In this document: positions 5,649 to 11,117 of the stretch, piece after piece | How positions within the stretch are numbered: position 1 is the stretch's first letter | Layout of the letters: each line of letters opens with the position of its first letter | Source of the DNA: an uncultured Collinsella sp. | GTDB lineage: Bacteria; Actinomycetota; Coriobacteriia; Coriobacteriales; Coriobacteriaceae | Direction: 5' to 3' | NCBI GenBank assembly: GCA_900551605.1 | Contig: URWS01000018.1 | Coordinates: forward strand, 1 to 11,117 | Length of the DNA: 11,117 bases | Notes under the pieces: model-generated | The model's database searches: none | Told to the model about the DNA's origin: nothing | Seen by the model: only the letters and a program-made list of their open reading frames with translations | Program-made: the position numbers and the translations under genes

Positions 5649-6491
5649 CTACAACACAGCGCACAACACGGCGAGCAACGCCACAACGGCCGCGTAAACC
5701 GCATCGCGCCAGCCAAAGCCGCTCCGTGCAGGCGCCGGATACACGCCGGCGAAGCCGCGGCACAGCATGGCCTCGTCCATCGCGCGGCTGCATTCCATCG
5801 CCTTGATAAACGTCATGCCCATGATACCCGCCAGCGAGTCGGTACGCGAAAAACCCGCGGGCGCGGAACCGACGCTGCGCAGCATGACCGATTCGCACAG
5901 ATCGTGCGCCGTGCGTCCCAGCACCTCGATATGCTTGAGTGCCATATCAAACGTAAAGATAACCTCGTCGGGCAGGTGCAGCATTTTGAGCGCCGCCGAC
6001 ATGCGGCTCCAGGTAAGCGTCCACGAAACACCCAGCACCAGCGACACATTAATGAAGGTCTTGAGCGCGATCTTGAGCATGGCGCCCGTGGCAGACGCGC
6101 CCAGCAGCAGGGCAGGCAGTGCCAGAACCACCGCAAGCCCCGTGGCGCCGAGCGCCGGTACAAAGGTCGCACGCAGCCCGCGTGCGGGGCGCACCGCGAC
6201 CAGCACCAACGCGATCGCCGCCATCAACATCAGGTACAGCGGGCTTTGCGTCAGACACACGCACAGGACGCAAACGAACATCCCCACCAGGCGCACCGGA
6301 GCCGAAACGCAGGAAAGGGCGCGGTCGACCATCGACCCGCCCTCGTGCGCGCCTCCACCCAGGCGAACCCGCTCAAGCAGGCTCGCCAGGTGCAGGACAT
6401 TCTTTTGCATCACACGATGCCGAGCCCCCACGGGCTCGTAACGCTGCTCGACCGCAAGCCAGCTAGGCAGCTCGGCTATTGCCATGAGCAC
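5649..6491 (-). CDS. cbiQ: Energy-coupling factor transporter transmembrane (T) component CbiQ
   Basis: CbiQ is the membrane coupling subunit that passes ATPase motion to CbiM. The 280-residue protein has hydrophobic segments at about 64-98, 109-132, 136-158 and the final 20 residues. Between them is a long cytoplasmic part containing SRMSAALKMLHLPDEV (family-typical first coupling helix) and the signature near residue 250, AMDEAMLCRGF, which contains the conserved Arg-Gly. Both fit the CbiQ/EcfT family. The start codon is uncertain. GTG at 6491 has AAGGA (6497-6501) five bases upstream. The in-frame ATG at 6485 is only two codons later but sits 11 bases from that site. Either start lies inside the 3' end of cbiM (overlap 23-29 bases), which implies translational coupling. 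No separate cbiN gene lies between them, consistent with the extended CbiM. Confidence 0.92.
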   Translation of the reverse strand: MLMAIAELPSWLAVEQRYEPVGARHRVMQKNVLHLASLLERVRLGGGAHEGGSMVDRALSCVSAPVRLVGMFVCVLCVCLTQSPLYLMLMAAIALVLVAVRPARGLRATFVPALGATGLAVVLALPALLLGASATGAMLKIALKTFINVSLVLGVSWTLTWSRMSAALKMLHLPDEVIFTFDMALKHIEVLGRTAHDLCESVMLRSVGSAPAGFSRTDSLAGIMGMTFIKAMECSRAMDEAMLCRGFAGVYPAPARSGFGWRDAVYAAVVALLAVLCAVL

Positions 6492-7545
6492 CGCTTTCCT
6501 TGACCGTCAGCGAGATCAGGCGGAATGCGATGGTGAGCACCGCCACGCCAATCACACCGGAAAGGATATACATGGCAGCCTGGCCGGCAAAGCCAAGGCC
6601 CTGTTCCTCGGAATAGGCCTGCAGGTAATCACCCGTGGGCAGCGCGTCGGCAAAGGTCGGAGTATCGAGGCCGACCGAAGCCTGCAGGCTGTCGTCGCCA
6701 GCCTCCTGAACGGCAGTCGCGGCGCCCTCGGCGTCCCACTCGCCCCAGGCGTCTCCGGTGGCCAGCAGGCCCAGCGGCGTGGCCACCACGAGCACGGCGA
6801 CCAGAATGAGCGTGGGAATCAGGGAAGTCTTCTTGGCGGTACCATCGGCGGCAAGCTGGCCATCGACGGCCTCGGACCCGACGATAATGCTCGGCGCCGT
6901 CTTCTTAATGAAACCGTAGATGGCGGCCGTCGCCACGCCCTCGATCACGCCGGCAACCAGCATATGCGGGATCAACATGGCCGGAATAGCCACGGACAGC
7001 GGGAAGGGGCAGTACAGCGGCGCGCCCGAAGCGTTGGTAAAGAGCATCGGCTGAATACCAAACTCGATTGCCGCGCACAGGGCCGCCAGGCACAGGCCGA
7101 CCCAACCGCTCACGATGGCCGAAACCGAGGTGCCCCAGCTCTTGTCGTGCAGACGGCTGTTGAGCGCACGGAACACGATAGCAGCGGCAAACGGCAGCAC
7201 AAAGGCCATGTTAAAGCAGTTGGCGCCAAACGACAGAACGCCGCCGTCGCCAAACAGCAGCGCCTGCAGCGCCAGCGCGACCGAGACAGCGATAGCCGCG
7301 GCCTCGGGACCCAGCAGCAGTGCGATGAGCGCGCCACCAACGGCGTGACCAGTGGTACCGCCGGGCAGCGGCACGTTAAACATCATGAGCAAAAAGGAGA
7401 ACGCGGCGCAAATGCCCAGGAAAGCCATATGCTCGCGATCGAGCGTGGCGCGCACCTTTTTGATGCAGTGGACCCAAACAGGCACCATCGCCACCGCCAT
7501 GACGGCATCGGTTTGCGGAGACAGGTAGTTGTCTGGAATGTGCAT
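6463..7545 (-). CDS. cbiM: Nickel/cobalt ECF transporter substrate-binding component CbiM/NikM with fused NikN-like C-terminus
   Basis: CbiM binds the metal ion in the membrane. The N-terminus MHIPDNYLSP is decisive: in the structurally known NikM the amino group of Met1, His2 and His67 coordinate nickel. Here His2 and His67 (in PGGTTGHAVGG, 61-71) are both in place, which also fixes the ATG at 7545. The conserved FGDGG...GANCFNMA block spans about 98-114, and the CbiM core ends near 215. The remainder has a membrane segment at about 240-261 and a polar extracytoplasmic stretch of some 50 residues rich in acidic residues. A last helix follows at about 318-342. This is the topology of CbiN/NikN, so M and N are apparently fused (360 residues against 220-250 for CbiM alone). 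GGGAGG (7551-7556) is 5 bases upstream. First gene of the cbiMQO operon. Nickel is favoured over cobalt because of the NikR-like operator. Confidence 0.93.
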   Translation of the reverse strand: MHIPDNYLSPQTDAVMAVAMVPVWVHCIKKVRATLDREHMAFLGICAAFSFLLMMFNVPLPGGTTGHAVGGALIALLLGPEAAAIAVSVALALQALLFGDGGVLSFGANCFNMAFVLPFAAAIVFRALNSRLHDKSWGTSVSAIVSGWVGLCLAALCAAIEFGIQPMLFTNASGAPLYCPFPLSVAIPAMLIPHMLVAGVIEGVATAAIYGFIKKTAPSIIVGSEAVDGQLAADGTAKKTSLIPTLILVAVLVVATPLGLLATGDAWGEWDAEGAATAVQEAGDDSLQASVGLDTPTFADALPTGDYLQAYSEEQGLGFAGQAAMYILSGVIGVAVLTIAFRLISLTVKESGAHGNSRAA

Positions 7546-7602
7546 ATACGCCTCCCGGTTGCCGGCGCACGGAATCGCAACGCCGCTTAAATCACCTTAA
7601 GA

Positions 7603-7630
7603 GTGTTACGTATTGTTAGATTCGTAACAC
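7603..7630 (-). promoter_or_regulatory. NikR-type operator in the cbiMQO promoter region
   Basis: A perfect palindrome has half-sites GTGTTAC (7603-7609) and GTAACAC (7624-7630) separated by exactly 14 bases; the flanking bases 7610 and 7623 also pair. This equals the GTGTTAC-N13/14-GTAACAC operator described for NikR in Geobacter/Desulfovibrio-type bacteria, distinct from the E. coli form. It lies a few bases downstream of the predicted start (near 7634), where a bound repressor would block transcription. Known family behaviour: nickel-loaded NikR represses nickel uptake. No nikR gene is in the window. Confidence 0.82.
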
Positions 7631-7640
7631 GCCGCGGGCT

Positions 7641-7669
7641 ATCATAGCAAAACGGCGCACTGCCGACAA
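7641..7669 (-). promoter_or_regulatory. cbiMQO operon promoter
   Basis: In the minus sense, -35 TTGTCG (7664-7669) and -10 TATGAT (7641-7646) are separated by an optimal 17 bp. The -10 is preceded by TGC, making it an extended -10. The predicted start is near 7634, giving a leader of about 89 nt that includes the NikR-like palindrome. No cobalamin or NiCo riboswitch architecture is recognisable in so short a leader. Confidence 0.72.
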
Positions 7670-7683
7670 AGCAGCACGCCGTT
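7649..7683 (-). terminator. Hairpin terminator after pheT, overlapping the cbiM promoter
   Basis: In the minus sense AACGGCGTGCTGC (7671-7683) pairs with GCAGTGCGCCGTT (7651-7663). This gives a 13-bp stem with two G-T positions and a 7-base loop, followed by TTTT (7649-7652). It lies about 108 bases after the pheT stop codon. The loop contains exactly the -35 hexamer of the cbiM promoter. The short T-run suggests moderate efficiency. Confidence 0.65.
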
Positions 7684-7791
7684 ATGTAATGCGCGTGTCA
7701 TATATGCAGGCTCAACGGTGCCTTATATCGAGCATAGCGGTCACGTAAGACTCGGCGGCAACCACCGCTGACCCATACCCCAGCGCAAATC

Positions 7792-10245
7792 CTAGCCGCG
7801 GACCTCGCCGTTTACGCCCTTGCATACCTTGGTGACGATCTTCTGGTGCGCCTTCTCGACCTCTTCGCTGGTGAGCGTGTGGTCGTCGGAGCGATACGTA
7901 AGCGCAAAGGCCATGGACTTCTTGCCCGCTCCGATGCGGATGGGATCGCGGTAGACGTCGAACAGGCGCACGCCCTCGAGCAGCTTGCCGCCGGCGCTGG
8001 TAATGCGGCGCTCAAGATCCTCGCAGGTCACAGCATTGTCGACCACGATAGCAAGGTCGTGCTCAACGGCAGGGTACTGCGAGAACTCGCGGTAGTTCTC
8101 CTGATTGCGGGCGCCCTTGATCAGCTTGTCCAGATCGAGCTCAAAGGCAACGACGACCTCATCGATGCCCATCGCCTCGCGCGCCTCGGGGTGAATCTCG
8201 CCGACCCAGCCCAGTACGGTGCCGCCGGACAGAACCTCGGCCGCACGACCCGGCTGCAAGAAAGCGTAGCCCTCGCCCTCGACGGGACGGAAGCGAACCT
8301 TCTCGATGCGCAGCTGGGCGAGCAGCTCCTCGACAATGCCCTTGCCAAAGAAGAAACGCAGCTTGCGGTACTTCATGTTCCAGGACTGCTCGCTCCACTG
8401 GCCCGAGAGCACACCCGCCACGGACTTGGTCTCCTTGGGCAGGCTGGCGTTCTCGCGACCGTGGAACAGGCTGCCGACCTCGTACAGGTGCACATTGGGC
8501 GTACCGTGCGCCTCGTTGTAGGCCACGGACTGCAGCAGGCCCGGCAACAGCGAACGACGCATCTCGGTCTGCTCGGCTACCAGCGGGTTCATGAGCACCA
8601 CGGGGCAACCGCGACCCTCGGTGGACATACCGATCTTCTCCAGGTCGCCCGGGGCGGCAAAGCCAAAGGTCGTGGTCTCGTTGAGGCCGCAGGCGCGCAG
8701 GATCTCGTTGACCTTACGGGTGAGCTTCTGCTCGCGGGTCAGGCCGCCGATGTGGTTCTTGGCAGCCGGGATGGTCGCCGTCACGCGGCCCATGCCCCAC
8801 AGGCGCAGGACTTCCTCGATCAGGTCGATCTCGCGCGGCAGGTCGGGACGGAAGCTCGGCGGGGTAACCATAAAGTCCTCGCCGTCGCGCTCGACGCTGC
8901 AGCCCAGACGGGTGAGCGAACGCTCGATAAAATCGGGCTCGATGTCGGCACCGCAGATGGCGTGCACGCGGGCCAGGCGCAGCTTAATGCTGTCGATGGT
9001 CTTGGGCGCGGGGAACACGTCCACATAGCCGGGAGCGACCTCGCCGCCGGCGATCTCCTCGATGAGCGCGCAGGTAACGTTGGCAACATCCACGCAGCCG
9101 GTCTCATCGACCTGGCGCTCAAAACGGATGGAGGCATCGGAGATCAGCGACAGGTCGCGGCTGGTGTGCGAGGTGCGGCCGGCGTTGAAGCAGGCGCTCT
9201 CGACCATCACATCGACGGTGTCGTCCTCGATCTCGGAATCCATGCCGCCCATAACGCCGGCCAACGCCACGGGGCGCTCGCCGTCGGTGATAAGGCCCAT
9301 GCCGGCGTCGAGCACGCGCTCCTCGCCGTCGAGCGTCGTGAATTTCTCATCCTGCTGGGCGGCGCGAACCACCACGCGACGCCTGCCATCGCGCTCGGCA
9401 AAGGTGTCGAGGTCAAAGGCGTGCAGCGGCTGACCGGTGAGCATCATCACGTAGTTGGTGATGTCGACGATGTTGTTGTGCGGGCGCACGCCCAGGGCGT
9501 TGAGGCGTTTGACCATCCAGTCGGGCGACGGGCCGACCTTGACGTTGCGCACGATGCGGGCAACGTAGCGGTCGCACAGGCCCTCGTCGGCAATCTCGAC
9601 GGAAAGCTCGTCGTCGGTCGCGCGGCCGGTCTCGGCCTTGATGGCGGGCAGCTCAACGTGGAAATCGCGGTCGAAGATGGCGCCGGTCTCGCGGGCCATG
9701 CCGATCATGGACAGGCAGTCGGGGCGGTTGGGCGTGATCTCGCAGTCGAGCACGGTATCACTCGAGCCCACGTACTCGGCAAACGGCATGCCGCAGGGCG
9801 TATCCTCGGGCAGGATCATGATGCCGGAGTGGTCGCCACCCAGGCCGAGCTCGCGCGCGGAGCAGTTCATGCCCATGGACACAACGCCGCGAAGCTTGCT
9901 CTTCTTGATCTTGACGTCGCCGGGAAGCACGGCGCCGATCATTGCCGTGACGATGTGGTCGCCGGCCTCGAAGTTCTGCGCGCCGCAGACGATCTGCAGC
10001 GGAGCGGGATTGCCGTCGGGGTCGAGGTTCTTGTCGCCCACGTCGACCGAGCACACATACATGTGGTCGCTATCGGGGTGCGGGGTCTTGGTGAGCACCT
10101 TGGCAGTCACCACATGGTCGAAGGACTCGCCCACGGTGTCGATCGCCTCGACCTCGGTGCCGGTACGGATATATTCGTCCGAAAGGGTCTTGGGATCCTC
10201 CGGAATATCGATCATGGTCTTGAGCCAGTCGTAAGAAACGCGCAT
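7792..10245 (-). CDS. pheT: Phenylalanyl-tRNA synthetase beta subunit
   Basis: PheT pairs with PheS as an (alpha-beta)2 enzyme that attaches phenylalanine to its tRNA; the beta subunit binds tRNA and edits mischarged tyrosine. The 817-residue length fits bacterial PheT. The N-terminus MRVSYDWLKTMIDIP is typical. The EMAP/tRNA-binding domain covers about 42-155 (VCGAQNFEAGDHIVTAMIGA, then SKLRGVVSMGMNCSARELGL). The editing B3/B4 region follows to about 400. The B5 domain covers about 415-480, with FRPDLPREIDLIEEVLRLWG at its end. The catalytic-like core domain comes next, and the anticodon-binding FDX-ACB domain forms the last 95 residues (FSQYPAVEHDLAIVVD onward). AGGAG (10252-10256) lies 6 bases before the ATG. 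It follows pheS in the same direction, but the 163-base gap is unusually long for this gene pair because a hairpin repeat element occupies it. Confidence 0.98.
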   Translation of the reverse strand: MRVSYDWLKTMIDIPEDPKTLSDEYIRTGTEVEAIDTVGESFDHVVTAKVLTKTPHPDSDHMYVCSVDVGDKNLDPDGNPAPLQIVCGAQNFEAGDHIVTAMIGAVLPGDVKIKKSKLRGVVSMGMNCSARELGLGGDHSGIMILPEDTPCGMPFAEYVGSSDTVLDCEITPNRPDCLSMIGMARETGAIFDRDFHVELPAIKAETGRATDDELSVEIADEGLCDRYVARIVRNVKVGPSPDWMVKRLNALGVRPHNNIVDITNYVMMLTGQPLHAFDLDTFAERDGRRRVVVRAAQQDEKFTTLDGEERVLDAGMGLITDGERPVALAGVMGGMDSEIEDDTVDVMVESACFNAGRTSHTSRDLSLISDASIRFERQVDETGCVDVANVTCALIEEIAGGEVAPGYVDVFPAPKTIDSIKLRLARVHAICGADIEPDFIERSLTRLGCSVERDGEDFMVTPPSFRPDLPREIDLIEEVLRLWGMGRVTATIPAAKNHIGGLTREQKLTRKVNEILRACGLNETTTFGFAAPGDLEKIGMSTEGRGCPVVLMNPLVAEQTEMRRSLLPGLLQSVAYNEAHGTPNVHLYEVGSLFHGRENASLPKETKSVAGVLSGQWSEQSWNMKYRKLRFFFGKGIVEELLAQLRIEKVRFRPVEGEGYAFLQPGRAAEVLSGGTVLGWVGEIHPEAREAMGIDEVVVAFELDLDKLIKGARNQENYREFSQYPAVEHDLAIVVDNAVTCEDLERRITSAGGKLLEGVRLFDVYRDPIRIGAGKKSMAFALTYRSDDHTLTSEEVEKAHQKIVTKVCKGVNGEVRG

Positions 10246-10304
10246 GTAGCTCTCCTAGTTCTTAATCTCCGCAAAGGGAGGGGTATCAAATGAAGACGTT
10301 CGCC

Positions 10305-10412
10305 TTAGGGTTGTCCAGGTGCCCCCAGGTTGGCGTGAAAGAGGAGCGACGCGTACTAAAGGTACGCGAGCGACGGTTTGAACGCCAAGATGGGGTGCCT
10401 GGGCAAGCCTAA
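10305..10412. repeat. 108-bp palindromic intergenic element between pheS and pheT (REP/MITE-like)
   Basis: The ends 10305-10336 and 10382-10412 are imperfect inverted repeats: 25 Watson-Crick pairs plus three positions that become G-U in plus-strand RNA. They begin TTAGG and end CCTAA. Between them, a smaller hairpin GCGTAC (10351-10356) / GTACGC (10362-10367) is flanked by direct repeats GAGCGAC (10344-10350 and 10368-10374). The outer end overlaps the pheS stop codon. No T-run follows in the direction of pheST, so it is not a classical terminator. It may be a dispersed repeat or mobile remnant, or an RNA structure affecting pheS/pheT expression. Confidence 0.75.
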
Positions 10413-11117
10413 AATTGGTTCAGGAAGCGCATATCGCCAGTCATGAGCGTTCTGAGGTCGGGCAGGTCGTAGCGCAGGGCCGCGACGCGTTCGGCGCCAA
10501 TGCCAAAGGCGAAGCCGGTATACTTCTCGGGGTCGATGCCACAGTTGATAAGAACGTTGGGGTCGACCATGCCGCAGCCCAGGATCTCGATCCAGCCGCT
10601 GTGCTTGCAGAAGTTGCAACCCTTGCCGCCGCAGACGTGGCAGCTCACGTCCACCTCGCAGCTGGGCTCGGTGAAGGGGAAGAAGTGCGGGCGGTAGCGC
10701 GTCTTACGGTCCTCGCCAAACATGCACTTAACAAAGTAGTCGAGCGTGCCCTTAAGGTCGCCAAAGGTGATACCCTCGTCGACGACCAGGCCCTCGATCT
10801 GGTTGAACTGCGGCAGGTGGCAAGCGTCGGCCGTATCGGGACGGTAGACGGTGCCCGGGCAGATCATGTAGATGGGCGGCTTCTGTGACTCCATGGTGTG
10901 GATCTGCACGCCCGAAGTCTGGGTGCGCAGCAGCACATCGGACTCGCCGTGGGCGTGAGCCTCGGGATGCGCGACGCTGCCGGGGTTGTTGTCGACCACA
11001 TAGAACGTGTCGCGAGCCGAGCGGCTCGGGTGATCCATGGGCGCGTTGAGCGCGGTGAAGTTGTAGTAGGAGGTGTCGACCATGGGGCCGGACTCGACGG
11101 TGTAGCCGATGCCGCAG
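10409..11117 (-). CDS. pheS: Phenylalanyl-tRNA synthetase alpha subunit (C-terminal part; 5' end outside window)
   Basis: This is the catalytic subunit of phenylalanyl-tRNA synthetase, which activates phenylalanine with ATP and transfers it to tRNA-Phe. The frame is open to the window edge at 11117, so an internal ATG at 11083 is not the start. The visible part opens with [19 protein letters not shown] and contains the class II motif 1 region ([15 protein letters not shown]) and motif 2 ([16 protein letters not shown]). A Cys-rich insertion [17 protein letters not shown], present in many bacterial PheS proteins, suggests a metal-binding knuckle. Motif 3 is [16 protein letters not shown]. It ends MRFLNQF, a usual C-terminus. 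The TAG stop is formed by the first bases of the intergenic palindromic element. pheT lies 163 bases downstream. Any T-box leader would be upstream of pheS and out of view. Confidence 0.97.
   Translation of the reverse strand, partial: CGIGYTVESGPMVDTSYYNFTALNAPMDHPSRSARDTFYVVDNNPGSVAHPEAHAHGESDVLLRTQTSGVQIHTMESQKPPIYMICPGTVYRPDTADACHLPQFNQIEGLVVDEGITFGDLKGTLDYFVKCMFGEDRKTRYRPHFFPFTEPSCEVDVSCHVCGGKGCNFCKHSGWIEILGCGMVDPNVLINCGIDPEKYTGFAFGIGAERVAALRYDLPDLRTLMTGDMRFLNQF

Noticed and set aside
4041..6503. Long plus-strand frames opposite the phospholipase C-like, cbiO and cbiQ genes
   Set aside because: Arg/His/Gln-rich shadow translations of GC-rich genes, with no domain features or ribosome-binding sites.
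7546..7634. Cobalamin or NiCo riboswitch in the cbiM leader
   Set aside because: The predicted leader is about 89 nt and lacks a B12-box or a four-way-junction arrangement; the palindrome is better explained as a protein operator.
7846..10293. An 815-codon open frame on the plus strand opposite pheT
   Set aside because: It mirrors a confidently identified gene; long antisense frames are usual in GC-rich DNA with biased third positions. Its composition is low-complexity and I see no family match.
10246..10408. T-box leader or phenylalanine attenuator between pheS and pheT
   Set aside because: No T-box conserved core and no specifier stem are seen; such leaders sit before pheS. The pairing also favours the opposite strand.
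1..11117. CRISPR array, tRNA or rRNA genes, complete insertion sequence
   Set aside because: No regularly spaced direct repeats, cloverleaf-like segments, rRNA motifs or transposase-like proteins were found on either strand by eye.

Overview
The window looks like a contig end from a high-GC, Gram-positive gut anaerobe of the class Coriobacteriia, most likely Collinsella or a close relative. This is inference from protein style, GC-rich codon use, strong Shine-Dalgarno sites and gene content; no 16S or other phylogenetic marker was compared. Bases 1-27 are not genomic: they are an untrimmed Nextera/Tn5 sequencing adapter, and they give the first gene a false C-terminus.

Layout. (1) 28-510, minus: the first 161 codons of a PMCA-type Ca2+ P-type ATPase. 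(2) 511-951: a long, AT-richer divergent intergenic region with several palindromes and the pyruvate kinase promoter. (3) 952-2412, plus: pyruvate kinase (pyk), followed by a very strong intrinsic terminator. (4) 2478-2835: intergenic region carrying a near-perfect 21-bp inverted repeat (arms about 75-100 bp apart). (5) 2836-3909, plus: an uncharacterised protein that looks like an AbiEi-like region joined to a DUF559/Vsr-like PD-(D/E)XK nuclease fold. It meets the next gene tail-to-tail on a shared CTAG. (6) 3906-4754/4766, minus: a cytoplasmic zinc-dependent phospholipase C-like protein. (7) 4834-7545, minus: a compact cbiM(N)-cbiQ-cbiO operon for an energy-coupling-factor Ni/Co importer. 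(8) 7792-11117, minus: pheT and the 3' part of pheS, the two phenylalanyl-tRNA synthetase subunits, separated by a 108-bp hairpin-forming repeat element.

How the parts work together. CbiM (substrate binding, with a fused CbiN/NikN-like C-terminus), CbiQ (T component) and CbiO (ATPase) form one ECF transporter. A 28-bp palindrome, GTGTTAC-N14-GTAACAC, lies just downstream of the predicted cbiM transcription start. It matches the NikR operator form known from deltaproteobacteria, so I infer a nickel importer repressed by NikR when nickel is plentiful. The cbiM promoter is embedded in the hairpin that appears to terminate pheST transcription: its -35 box occupies the hairpin loop.

I see no CRISPR array, tRNA, rRNA, phage or IS element. 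The least explained objects are the AbiEi/DUF559-like gene with its upstream inverted repeat, and the structured element between pheS and pheT.
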